From CAVZCK01 sp963773735 (lineage in GTDB: Bacteria > Pseudomonadota > Alphaproteobacteria > Rhizobiales > Rhodomicrobiaceae): a DNA stretch of 64,000 nucleotides. The notes beneath the pieces were generated by a model. The model saw only the letters and a program-made list of their open reading frames with translations. It had not been told where the DNA came from and did no database searches. Positions 34,587 to 42,873 of the stretch are shown piece by piece. The stretch's first letter is position 1, and every line of letters starts with the position of its first letter. The stretch is taken from NCBI GenBank assembly GCA_963773735.1, contig CAVZCK010000031.1:236843-300842 (forward strand). Direction: 5' to 3'. Position numbers and translations under genes: made by a program.

Positions 34587-35372
34587 CTAATAGCGGAACT
34601 GCTCGGTGAGGATGCGCTCACCCAGCTCGTGCCCCGGATCGAACAGCAGGCGCAGGCCGATGCCGCGCTCCTCGGCGACCTCGACCCTCAGAACATTGCG
34701 GAATTCGGTATGGTCGGCGACGGCGCTGATCGGGCGCTTATCCGGCTCCAGCACGTCGATGGTCACCCGCGCGGAGCTGGGCAGCAGCGCGCCGCGCCAC
34801 CGCCGGGGCCGGAACGGGCTGATCGGGGTCAAGGCGAGCAGGGAGGCGTTGATCGGCAGGATCGGCCCGTGGACGGATAGGTTATAGGCGGTGCTGCCGG
34901 CCGGGGTTGCGACCAGGACGCCGTCGCAGATCAGCTCTTCGAGGCGGACCTGCCCGTCGACGCTGAGCCTCAGCCTTGCGGCCTGGTGCGTCAGCCGGAA
35001 CAGCGACACCTCGTTGATGGCGAGCGCCTTGCCTTGCGTGCCGTCGGCGAGATGGGCGCGCATCCGCAAGGGGTAGATCATATTGACTTTCGCCAGGGAA
35101 AGCCTTTCCGGCAGCTCGTCCTCACGATATTCATTCATGAGAAAGCCGACGGAGCCGCGGTTCATGCCGTAGATCGGAATATGCGCGTCCATGAAATGGT
35201 GCAGCGTCTGCAGCATCAGCCCGTCGCCACCGAGAGCGACGATGGCGTCCGCATCCTCCGGCGCGGCATTGCCGTAACGGGCCACCAGCCGCGTCCACGC
35301 CTCCTCGGCCTCCGGCGTATTGCTGGCGACGAAGGCAATTTTCTCGACGACGGTCTCGGGTTCAAACGCCAT
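34587..35372 (-). CDS. nadK: NAD kinase
   Basis: Phosphorylates NAD to NADP in the cytosol, the only route to NADP. The 261-residue protein has the signature GGDGLMLQTLHHF, IYGMNRGSVGFLMNEYRED, the NE motif LAINEVSLFR and DGVLVATPAGSTAYNLSVHGPILP, all diagnostic of NadK. Length is normal for the compact bacterial form. It diverges from cutA with only 12 bp between start codons, so their promoters must lie inside each other's coding region. Confidence 0.93.
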   Translation of the reverse strand: MAFEPETVVEKIAFVASNTPEAEEAWTRLVARYGNAAPEDADAIVALGGDGLMLQTLHHFMDAHIPIYGMNRGSVGFLMNEYREDELPERLSLAKVNMIYPLRMRAHLADGTQGKALAINEVSLFRLTHQAARLRLSVDGQVRLEELICDGVLVATPAGSTAYNLSVHGPILPINASLLALTPISPFRPRRWRGALLPSSARVTIDVLEPDKRPISAVADHTEFRNVLRVEVAEERGIGLRLLFDPGHELGERILTEQFRY

Positions 35373-35384
35373 GGAGCATCCGGA

Positions 35385-35798
35385 ATGGCAGATAAGGACA
35401 AAGGCTCAACCAATTCAGGCACCGTGCATGAAGAGGACGGCCAAACTGTGCAAGACAGGCATGATAATGCTGCCGTGCTGGTTTACACCACATTTCCGTC
35501 GCAGGAGGACGCAAAAAGGGTTGGGCGCGCGCTCGTCGAGGCCCGCCTCGCGGCCTGCGTCAACATTTTCCCGCAAATGACGGCGATCTATCTCTGGGAG
35601 GGCAAGCTGCAGGAGGATGGCGAAACCGCGATGATCGTGAAGACCACCGGAGAGTGCGCGGACAAGGCTTTGCAGGAGATCAAGCGGCTGCACCCCTATT
35701 CCGTCCCGGCGCGCCTGGTTCTGCCGGTCGTCGGCGGCGGCAGCGATTTTCTCGCCTGGATCAGCGAGCAATGCGGGCATGTGCGCAAAGCGGACTAA
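35385..35798 (+). CDS. cutA: Divalent-cation tolerance protein CutA
   Basis: A small trimeric ferredoxin-like fold protein involved in copper and other metal tolerance. The family core reads VLVYTTFPSQEDAKRVGRALVEARLAACVNIFPQMTAIYLWEGKLQEDGE then MIVKTT and HPYSVPARLVLPVVGGGSDFLAWI. The ATG at 35385 gives a 26-residue N-terminal extension beyond typical CutA; a GTG at 35424 in frame would shorten it. GGAG precedes 35385 with good spacing. Divergent from nadK. Confidence 0.88.
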   Translation: MADKDKGSTNSGTVHEEDGQTVQDRHDNAAVLVYTTFPSQEDAKRVGRALVEARLAACVNIFPQMTAIYLWEGKLQEDGETAMIVKTTGECADKALQEIKRLHPYSVPARLVLPVVGGGSDFLAWISEQCGHVRKAD

Positions 35799-35911
35799 GC
35801 GTCGTTACGGCAAGGGTGAATTCTGCGTCTGCCGAGTGACTTGACCTTGCTGCTGTCTCGGAAGCCGTGCATAAAAAATAACGGGTTGGTCTTCAGTTGT
35901 GCCGGGGAAAC

Positions 35912-36868
35912 ATGCCGCAGGATCGAAGCGTCTCAGACCGGGCGGGCGTATGCCTGCGCATCATCGCAAGTCTCATCTGGGCGCTGACGGCGCTCGCGTC
36001 TTTCGCCGCCGTCCAGGCTGCCGAGACGAAACCTCCGGCAACGATGGCCGTTCCCGATCCGAAGCCGGAGATCCGCCGCCTGCATCTCAAACACCATTGG
36101 ACTGCCGAGACGCTCGACGTCGTCTACCGCATCGGCGATCAGTATCAGCCCGAGGCGATGGCTGAGATCAATCATTTCATGCGCGACTGGCGCTGCAATA
36201 AGACGATCGTCATGGACCCGAAGCTGATCGACCGGCTCTACGAGATCCAGCAGTCGGTCGGCGAACATTACACGATCCGGCTGATTTCAGGCTACCGTTC
36301 GGAAGGCTACAATGCTTCGCTTCTGGCGGCGGGGCATTCCGTCGATCCGAGCAGCCAGCACATGCTGGGGCGGGCGGCGGATATTTTTGTGCTGGGTTTG
36401 CCTCCGAAAAGGCTCAGGGATGCCGCAGAAGACCAGGGGGCCGGCGGGGTCGGCTACTATCCGTTTTCCGGACCGCGCTTCGTTCATGTCGATACGGGTC
36501 CGGATCGCCATTGGACCGAGATCGACCCGGCGGTGCGGCGCAGGCTTGGCTTCATCCGCCGCCAGCACAGGCCGTTCAGACTGGATTGCTCCTTGACGAT
36601 TGCCAAGGTCCTGGAAGAGATCCCGCCGATGGACGCGCTGAGCGCCTTGCCGCCAGGTGCGGCGTCAAACCCGGCGGCGACCTTGCGCCAGGCGGCCTTC
36701 ACGGAGATGGGGGAGGGCTGGGCGAGCACCGGTGCCCTCGCCAGTCCGGCTCGTGCTGAAGGCGATCGCGGAATCTGTGACGGCGGGAATAAGCCGCCGG
36801 ACCTCGATGTCATGACGAAGATCGAGGAGTGGCGCGGCGCGGGACCGGATCTCGTACACCGCCATTAA
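35912..36868 (+). CDS. DUF882/peptidase M15-type YcbK-like protein
   Basis: A 318-residue exported or membrane-anchored protein. The hydrophobic N-terminus (IIASLIWALTALASFAAVQA) precedes a D-Ala-D-Ala-carboxypeptidase-like domain: LHLKHHWTAETLDVVY, IRLISGYRSEGYN, SSQHMLGRAADIFV (zinc ligands H...D) and FVHVDTGPDR(H)W (final His). These are the YcbK/DUF882 zinc residues, so it may act on peptidoglycan in the periplasm. After residue 240 the sequence is Pro/Ala-rich and unlike the family. The ATG at 35912 is preferred to a GTG at 35897. Confidence 0.82.
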   Translation: MPQDRSVSDRAGVCLRIIASLIWALTALASFAAVQAAETKPPATMAVPDPKPEIRRLHLKHHWTAETLDVVYRIGDQYQPEAMAEINHFMRDWRCNKTIVMDPKLIDRLYEIQQSVGEHYTIRLISGYRSEGYNASLLAAGHSVDPSSQHMLGRAADIFVLGLPPKRLRDAAEDQGAGGVGYYPFSGPRFVHVDTGPDRHWTEIDPAVRRRLGFIRRQHRPFRLDCSLTIAKVLEEIPPMDALSALPPGAASNPAATLRQAAFTEMGEGWASTGALASPARAEGDRGICDGGNKPPDLDVMTKIEEWRGAGPDLVHRH

Positions 36869-37353
36869 ATCGTTGCCGGCATCCAAAGCGAGGGCGGTCG
36901 ATGCCAAGCGTAATGTTCGATCCGAACGGCGACTTCGGTATGCCCGGATGTTTGCCCGAATCGGTTCGCGAATTCGGCAGGATCGGAATCGCGGCCATAG
37001 GCCGATTGAGGCCGCAGGTTCTGTGCGAAAACGCGCAGTTATGGCGAGAATATGGCCGGCTATGCCAAAAAGCTATTCACCGGTTATCCACGGGAATCCA
37101 AGCGCTGTTCGCGGCATTTGGGTGCTAATAGCGCCATAATCTGCGGGCCGCATCTGCATTATGGCAAATCGCCGCGTGATTTTGGGCAAAAATAAGGCGT
37201 GACGCCCAACCATCTGTTGCAGGTGCAACACATGCCGCTGAGGTGATTGCTAAAACGCAAATGTATTCAATGACTTACATGAAAAGACAACAAGCTTGCA
37301 ATGGGTAGGCGCAAGCGCCATTTTAGAGTCGTAGGATTTTGGAGTTGAGCGAG
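36869..37353. other. Gene-free interval with two palindromes
   Basis: No credible gene. It contains GCCATAAT...ATTATGGC (37133-37140 and 37158-37165, with an inner TGCGG-G-CCGCA stem) and GTTGCA-GG-TGCAAC (37216-37229). The second is 125 bp upstream of the next start codon and could be an operator. Identity of the binding protein is unknown. Confidence 0.5.
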
Positions 37354-37737
37354 ATGTTTAGACATCCACTCAAAATGGGGCTTGCGACACTGACGCTGAC
37401 TGCCGCGCTTGCGGCGGTCGATGCACCGGTTGCGCGCGCTTTCACCGAGACGAAGGTTCCGCCCGCGTCGGCTCAATCGGCGCCATTGACAAGCGAGCCC
37501 AAAATTCAATTGCAGAAGCCGGCAGATGGCGCCGGCCTTGAGCTGGCGACGCCAGGCGACTCCGAGTCCGGCGACACTAAGCTTTCCATCCCTGGCGTCG
37601 GCACGATCGGGACGGTTCCAAAGCTTAACTTTGGCCTGGAACTTCTATACGGCGGCTCTAATGAAGACCCCGGAAAGCCGCTCAACGAGACCAACGACGA
37701 TGTCTTGATCAAGGGCACAATCAAACATCGTTTCTGA
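37354..37737 (+). CDS. Exported hypothetical protein
   Basis: A 127-residue protein with a signal peptide (LATLTLTAALAAVDAPVARA) and a Pro/Gly/Asp-rich mature region ending GTIGTVPKLNFGLELLYGG...DDVLIKGTIKHRF. The C-terminal Phe and alternating hydrophobics recall short outer-membrane-associated proteins, but no family is recognised. Start chosen at 37354 (GGAG upstream), not the in-frame ATG at 37339. Function unknown. Confidence 0.72.
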   Translation: MFRHPLKMGLATLTLTAALAAVDAPVARAFTETKVPPASAQSAPLTSEPKIQLQKPADGAGLELATPGDSESGDTKLSIPGVGTIGTVPKLNFGLELLYGGSNEDPGKPLNETNDDVLIKGTIKHRF

Positions 37738-37809
37738 CCAAGCATATCGGCAGTTGAAGCGTGCTGGCGGCTCTTTGCCGCCTTTGTTGTTTGGAGAGAC
37801 CCGGCGGGC

Positions 37810-38529
37810 ATGTTCGGGCAACTCGTTGCAATCGGCGTGCACGTCTTTACCGCCATCGGGGCGGTCCTCGGCTTTCAGGCGCTTGTCGAAGCCGCCACAC
37901 ATCGTTGGGAGGCGGCATTTTTGTGGCTCGGCGCGGCACTGGTGGTCGACGCCCTGGACGGACCGATGGCCCGCCGCGTCGGCGTCGCGGAAAAACTGCC
38001 CCGCTTTTCCGGCGAGCGCCTCGATCTGATCGTCGACTATCTGACTTATGTTGTTGCGCCGGCCTACATCATCTATGAAGCCCGGCTGGTACCGGCTCAA
38101 CTGAACGCTGCCGCCGCCGCGATCATTCTTCTCAGCTCGCTGTTTCATTTCATCGACCGGGACAGCAAGACCGACGATGGCTTCTTCGTCGGCTTTCCTG
38201 CGATCTGGAACGTCGTCGCGCTTTATCTGTTCATCTTCCCGATCCCCGCCGCGGCCGCATTCAGCGTGGTTCTCGGGCTGGGTTTGCTCACTTTCGTCCC
38301 GATAAAATGGGTTCACCCGGTCCGCGCCAGACTTTGGCGGCCGGTTACCATCTGCGTCATGACGGCCTGGGGCGCGGCGGTCATTGCGGCGATGGTCGGG
38401 GGCTTCCCCGGATCGCCCTTGGTGCGGGCCATCATTGCGCTTTCCGGCGCCTACATTATCGGGATCAGCATGGTCCGCAGCCTGGGGCTTCCGCGCGGGT
38501 CTGCTAGCCCGGACGGATGGCGCCGCTAA
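37810..38529 (+). CDS. pcs: Phosphatidylcholine synthase
   Basis: Condenses choline with CDP-diacylglycerol to phosphatidylcholine in the inner membrane, a lipid typical of plant- and methylotrophy-associated alphaproteobacteria. The 239-residue protein has about seven membrane segments and the CDP-alcohol phosphotransferase motif in its Pcs form: DALDGPMARRVGVAEKLPRF then GERLDLIVDYLTYVVAPAY, with the three Asp residues in place. Sequence IDRDSKTDDGFFVGFPAIWN is also typical. It follows an exported-protein gene after 72 bp. Confidence 0.93.
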   Translation: MFGQLVAIGVHVFTAIGAVLGFQALVEAATHRWEAAFLWLGAALVVDALDGPMARRVGVAEKLPRFSGERLDLIVDYLTYVVAPAYIIYEARLVPAQLNAAAAAIILLSSLFHFIDRDSKTDDGFFVGFPAIWNVVALYLFIFPIPAAAAFSVVLGLGLLTFVPIKWVHPVRARLWRPVTICVMTAWGAAVIAAMVGGFPGSPLVRAIIALSGAYIIGISMVRSLGLPRGSASPDGWRR

Positions 38530-38615
38530 CGTAGGGAAATCACGCAATTAGCCGTGTACTCGGCTATTCAACTGCGCTAATGCGGTGCCGTCGGCAGGAT
38601 GAAGGGGGCGAGGCG

Positions 38616-39365
38616 GTGGAATTTCTATTAAACCCCAACGTGTGGGCCAGCTTTGTCGCGCTGAGCGCGCTCGAAATCGTGCTCGGCATCGACAATGTGA
38701 TCTTCCTCTCCATCATCACCGAAAAGCTGCCTCTGAGCGAAGCGCGCCGTGCGCGTCAGATCGGCCTCGCCCTGGCGCTGGTCTTCCGCATCGCGATGCT
38801 GCTCACTGTGTTCTGGATCATTGGCCTCACGCAGCCGCTGATCAGAGTGTTCGGCCAGGGGTTCTCCTTGCGTGACTTCGTTCTCATCGCGGGCGGCCTG
38901 TTCCTGATCGTGAAGGCCACGCAGGAAGTGCACGGGGAGATCGAGGGCGAAGAGGAAGAGCGCGAGGCGGCCGGAAAATCGGTCCTGTCCACTGCCTTCG
39001 GCGCGGTTGTCGCCCAGATCGTGCTGATCGATGCCATTTTCTCGATCGACTCGATTATCACGGCCGTCGGCATGTCGGACATGGTCGAGGTGATGATCGC
39101 GGCGATCGTCGTAGCCATCGGCGTGATGTACGCAGCCTCCGAACCGGTCGCTCAGTTCATCGAGCGGCATCCGACCACCAAAATGCTGGCGCTGACCTTC
39201 CTGATGCTGATCGGCGTGGCCCTGGTCGCCGACGGGTTCCACTTCCACATCCCGCGCACCTACATCTATTTCGCCATGGCATTTGCGGCCCTCACCGAAA
39301 TCTTCAACATCATGGCCATTCGTCGCCGGCGGCTGAGGCGCGCACTGCTCCCGAAACGGCGATGA
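38616..39365 (+). CDS. TerC-family integral membrane protein
   Basis: A 249-residue inner-membrane protein with about seven hydrophobic segments. Conserved acidic membrane residues of TerC are visible in ALEIVLGIDNVIFLSIIT and LIDAIFSIDSIITAVGMSD (two Asp motifs facing each other), consistent with a metal-exporting or manganese-handling role in this superfamily. The GTG at 38616 (VEFLLNPNVW) has AAGGGGG eight bases upstream; the ATG at 38580 gives an implausible hydrophilic extension. No ter operon partners are adjacent. Confidence 0.85.
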   Translation: MEFLLNPNVWASFVALSALEIVLGIDNVIFLSIITEKLPLSEARRARQIGLALALVFRIAMLLTVFWIIGLTQPLIRVFGQGFSLRDFVLIAGGLFLIVKATQEVHGEIEGEEEEREAAGKSVLSTAFGAVVAQIVLIDAIFSIDSIITAVGMSDMVEVMIAAIVVAIGVMYAASEPVAQFIERHPTTKMLALTFLMLIGVALVADGFHFHIPRTYIYFAMAFAALTEIFNIMAIRRRRLRRALLPKRR

Positions 39366-39438
39366 CGGCCCATTTGTGCCACAGTGTAAATTAAGGTGCC
39401 GTGACAGGACTTTACGAGGATCGAGTGAGGTGCCGCGC

Positions 39439-40368
39439 ATGAGGCTTTGGACAGTCACCACGGTTCATCGGATTTTGCGGCTGTTCATCTGCCTGGCGTT
39501 TGCGGCGCTTTTCGCCCCGGCAAGCCATGCCGAGGAGGTCAAGATCGACAGCCAGGGCCTCACCGTCATCGGCAATCTTGACCTCGCGCCGGGAAAGTCG
39601 CTCAAGGCCGACGGCGTGCTCATGCTTGTCCACGGAACTCTCGCCCATAATCGCATGGAGATCATGTCGGCGCTGCAGGAGCTTCTGCAGGAGCGCGGCA
39701 TCAATTCGCTGGCGATCACGCTGAGCCTCGGCCTCAATGAGCGGCGCGGGATCTTCGACTGCAATCTGGAGCAGGATCATCGCAATGAGGACGCCGTCAT
39801 CGAGATCACAAGCTGGGTCGATTGGCTGAAGGGTCGCGGCACCAGCAACATCACGCTCGGCGGCCATGCCCGCGGCGGCAATCAGGTTGCGATTTATGCG
39901 GCCAAACAGCCAGACCCGGCGGTGAAGCGGCTGGTTCTGATCGCGCCGACCGCCGACACACCGACGAGCATGGAGATCGAGTTTAAACAGCGTTTCGGAC
40001 AGCCGCTGCAGCCCATTCTTGCCCAGGCTGAAAAGCTCGTCGCCGAAGACCAGTCAACGACACTGATGACCGACATCCCCTTCCTCACTTGCGACAAAGC
40101 CAAGGTTACCGCGGGCGCTTTCGTCAACTATTACGGCGACAATCAGAATCTCTATACGCCGAGCCTGCTGCCGCACATCAACCTGCCCACGCTGGTCGCG
40201 GTTGGCGAGCTTGATCCTCTCGCGCATGAACTCGTTCCCGCGATCCAAGGCATTCCGAACGCCACCAACATCACGCTGGAGACCATCCCCGGCGCCGATC
40301 ACTTCTTCCGTGACCTCGCCGCGGACAGCCTCGCCGATAAAATCAAGGCATTTCTTTCGCACAAGTGA
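39439..40368 (+). CDS. Exported alpha/beta-hydrolase-like protein without the catalytic serine
   Basis: A 309-residue protein with a signal peptide (ILRLFICLAFAALFAPASHA) and an alpha/beta-hydrolase fold: VLMLVHGTLAHNRMEIM (oxyanion HG), the nucleophile elbow LGGHARGGNQ, ALVAVGELDPL and the catalytic His in PGADHFF. In the elbow the usual GxSxG serine is alanine (GHARG, GCC at 39868-39870), so classical hydrolysis should be lost unless this is a sequence error. It could act as a pseudoenzyme or binding protein. GAGG eight bases before the ATG at 39439 supports the start. Confidence 0.82.
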   Translation: MRLWTVTTVHRILRLFICLAFAALFAPASHAEEVKIDSQGLTVIGNLDLAPGKSLKADGVLMLVHGTLAHNRMEIMSALQELLQERGINSLAITLSLGLNERRGIFDCNLEQDHRNEDAVIEITSWVDWLKGRGTSNITLGGHARGGNQVAIYAAKQPDPAVKRLVLIAPTADTPTSMEIEFKQRFGQPLQPILAQAEKLVAEDQSTTLMTDIPFLTCDKAKVTAGAFVNYYGDNQNLYTPSLLPHINLPTLVAVGELDPLAHELVPAIQGIPNATNITLETIPGADHFFRDLAADSLADKIKAFLSHK

Positions 40369-40407
40369 CTGCGGCGCAGCCAATGCCCATATCAGCGGGC
40401 GCTGGCT

Positions 40408-42228
40408 TCACCGCTTGACATAGCTGCCCGGCGCGTCTTCGAGCGGCTCATTGACGCCCTGGCCGGGAATGCGCGCTGGCACGTCGCTGCCAGAGAGGGA
40501 TGCGAGCCAGCTCGCATAATCGGGCCACCACGATCCGGCGACCTCCTGCGCGTTCGCCAGCCAGTCCTCAAGCGTCGGCGCGGCCTTGCTGTCGGCGCCG
40601 CCAGGGACCCAGTGCATATATTTGTGCGAGGCTGGCGGGTTGATGACGCCTGCAATATGGCCCGACCCAGCAAGTACATAGCGGACCGGCCCGCCATACA
40701 GTCTTGCGCCTTTGAAGACGGACCTCGCCGGTGCAATGTGGTCTTCGCGGGCGGCCAGTTCATAAATCGGCAGCTTCACCTTGCTCAGATCGAGCTTGAC
40801 GCCGCCGATCGACATCTCGCCCTTCGCCAACCGGTTGTTCTGATAGAACTCGCGCAGATAGAAGCTGTGGTTGGCAGGCGGCATCCGCGTCGAATCCGCG
40901 TTCCAATAGAGCAGGTCGAACGGGAATGGCTGCTTTCCGAGCAGGTAATTATTGACCACATAAGGCCAGATCAGATCTTTCGGACGCAGCATGTTGAAGA
41001 CGGCGGCCATGCGCGAGCCGTCGAGATAGCCCTGCTCGGCCATCATCTCTTCAAGGGCCTTGATCTGGGTGTCGTCGATGAACACGAGCAGATCTCCGGC
41101 ATCGCTGAAGTCGACTTGCGCGGCGAGGAAGGAGGCCGAGTTGAAGCGGTTGTCGCCCGTCGCGGCCATATAGGCGAGCGTGGTGCCGAGCAGCGTGCCG
41201 CCGACACAGTAGCCCATCACATTGGCCTTTTCCTGTTCCGTCAGGCGCAGCACGACCGACAGCGACTCCAGAATGCCCTCATGCATGTAGCTCTCAAAGG
41301 ACTTGTGGCCGAGGCTCTTGTCCGGATTGACCCAGGAAACGACAAAGACCGTAAATCCCTGATCGACCAGCCAGCGAATGAAGGATTTCTGTGGCACCAG
41401 ATCGAGGATGTAGAATTTGTTGATCCATGGCGGAATGATAAGAAGCGGCAGGGCGAATGTGTTCGGGGTCGTCGGCTGATATTGGATGAGCTGCAGGATA
41501 TCGTTCTGAAAGACGATCTTTCCGGGTGTTATCGCCAGGTTCTTGCCGACCGCAAAAGCGCTGAGGTCGGTCTGTCTGATCTTCAACAGATCACCCAAAT
41601 CCTCCAGATCCTTGAGAAGCTGCGTCATGCCTCTGACGAGATTCTCGGCGTTGGACGCCAGCGTCATGCGCAGGACTTCGGGATTGGTAAACGGGAAGTT
41701 GGAGGGCGAAAGCGCGCTCGTGATCTGATTGACGTAAAATTGTGCGCGGCGCTGGTGCTGCCCTTCGATGCCTTCCGCGGTACGCACCAGATCGTCCGCC
41801 CAGTTCGCGCTGAGCAGGTAGGCCTGCTTGCAGAAATCGAAGAACGGGTTTTCCGTCCAGTCCGGGTCACGGAACCGGCTGTCGCCCGGAGCGGGCTTGG
41901 CGAGCGGTTCGACCTTCTCGCCGAGAAAACGGCGGTGGGTGCGGCCCCAGAGGTCGATCAGATCGTGCGCGAGCTTGGCCTGCTTGGCCGCAAATCTTTC
42001 CGGCTCGGTTGCCCAGGCGCTCATGATCGTGGCGAGAACCGCACTCGCTTCGCCCATTTCATTCGCAACGCCAAGAGGCCCGTCGGCGCGCTTTTCATCG
42101 AGCCAGCGCGCCATGGCGCGGCTTCCGACATTCATCAGCTTCGCCAGGTTCTGCGCGAGCTCTTCGGGGTTCTTGACCGCATAGGGCATGTCCAATGCGC
42201 CGCCCTTTTTCCCTTGGTCTTCTGCCAT
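40408..42228 (-). CDS. phaC: Class I poly(R)-hydroxyalkanoate synthase
   Basis: Polymerises (R)-3-hydroxyacyl-CoA into PHB granules. The 606-residue protein matches class I PhaC: N-terminal MPYAVKNPEELAQNLAKLM region, the lipase-like box VMGYCVGGTLLGTT with catalytic cysteine near residue 345, VDFSDAGDLLVF, the catalytic aspartate in REDHIAPARS and the histidine in GSGHIAGVINPP. The ATG at 42228 has GGAG five bases upstream. No phaA, phaB or phasin gene lies next to it here, unlike many pha loci. Confidence 0.94.
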   Translation of the reverse strand: MAEDQGKKGGALDMPYAVKNPEELAQNLAKLMNVGSRAMARWLDEKRADGPLGVANEMGEASAVLATIMSAWATEPERFAAKQAKLAHDLIDLWGRTHRRFLGEKVEPLAKPAPGDSRFRDPDWTENPFFDFCKQAYLLSANWADDLVRTAEGIEGQHQRRAQFYVNQITSALSPSNFPFTNPEVLRMTLASNAENLVRGMTQLLKDLEDLGDLLKIRQTDLSAFAVGKNLAITPGKIVFQNDILQLIQYQPTTPNTFALPLLIIPPWINKFYILDLVPQKSFIRWLVDQGFTVFVVSWVNPDKSLGHKSFESYMHEGILESLSVVLRLTEQEKANVMGYCVGGTLLGTTLAYMAATGDNRFNSASFLAAQVDFSDAGDLLVFIDDTQIKALEEMMAEQGYLDGSRMAAVFNMLRPKDLIWPYVVNNYLLGKQPFPFDLLYWNADSTRMPPANHSFYLREFYQNNRLAKGEMSIGGVKLDLSKVKLPIYELAAREDHIAPARSVFKGARLYGGPVRYVLAGSGHIAGVINPPASHKYMHWVPGGADSKAAPTLEDWLANAQEVAGSWWPDYASWLASLSGSDVPARIPGQGVNEPLEDAPGSYVKR

Positions 42229-42518
42229 TGTCTCTCCCATCGATCTCCGCTCTTGCCACAGCAGCCGAGGCAATTCACCTTCGCGCCGAATGCGGCCAAA
42301 TCCGGCGATATCTGATTGTCTTTACCTAATTCTCCACACAATGGCATGCGATATCAATGGAACAGGCTGGCACAACCGCCCGTGCGTGGAGCGAGTCTCG
42401 CTGCTCTCTTCCCGTCGGGCTGCGGAAATGCTATGGAAAAACCGAGTATCGAAGAATCACAGCGCGTTATTTGGGGGAAGTGTCCTGGGCTTTCCAGGAA
42501 CGCTAACGGGAAATGATA

Positions 42519-42740
42519 ATGCTACGCGGTTTTAAAACAGCGGCGGTGGTATTATGCGTTGTGGGCTCGGCGGGGCTGTCCGGCTGCGCTGAAACCTCAT
42601 ATCCTCGCCTGCCTGACCTGACCGGCATCGGTCACGATCTGCTGACTCCGCAGCAGCAGCAGCAGGCGATCAAGGATCTCTCGACCGAACAGCAGGCGCG
42701 CGGCACGGACGCCGCCAAGGCGATCGAGGGACACCAATAG
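42519..42740 (+). CDS. Small lipoprotein
   Basis: A 73-residue protein with a lipoprotein signal: VVLCVVGSAGLSGC (lipobox LSG-C). The mature part is short and Gln-rich (LTPQQQQQAIKDLSTEQQAR), ending in AIEGHQ. Similar tiny lipoproteins are common in rhizobia and unassigned. ATG 42519 follows GGGAA by six bases; an ATG at 42513 is two codons earlier. Confidence 0.75.
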   Translation: MLRGFKTAAVVLCVVGSAGLSGCAETSYPRLPDLTGIGHDLLTPQQQQQAIKDLSTEQQARGTDAAKAIEGHQ

Positions 42741-42873
42741 TCCCATGAGCGGGCAGCCGGTGCGGGCCAGCACAGCGCCCGCAATGTAGAAGTGAAACCG
42801 GCGCCCTGCTCAAATTCTGCCCTTCGGGTGGCGCGCTCACCATAGACCAGAAGCCCCCCGGGAGGGAGTCGCT

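Noticed and set aside
33780..34590. RNase P RNA, tmRNA, SRP RNA or 6S RNA in the gap before nadK
   Set aside because: Their conserved core sequences (for example GAGGAAAGTCC for RNase P) are absent.
40612..42315. 567-codon frame opposite phaC
   Set aside because: Antisense shadow of PhaC, whose motifs are complete on the other strand.
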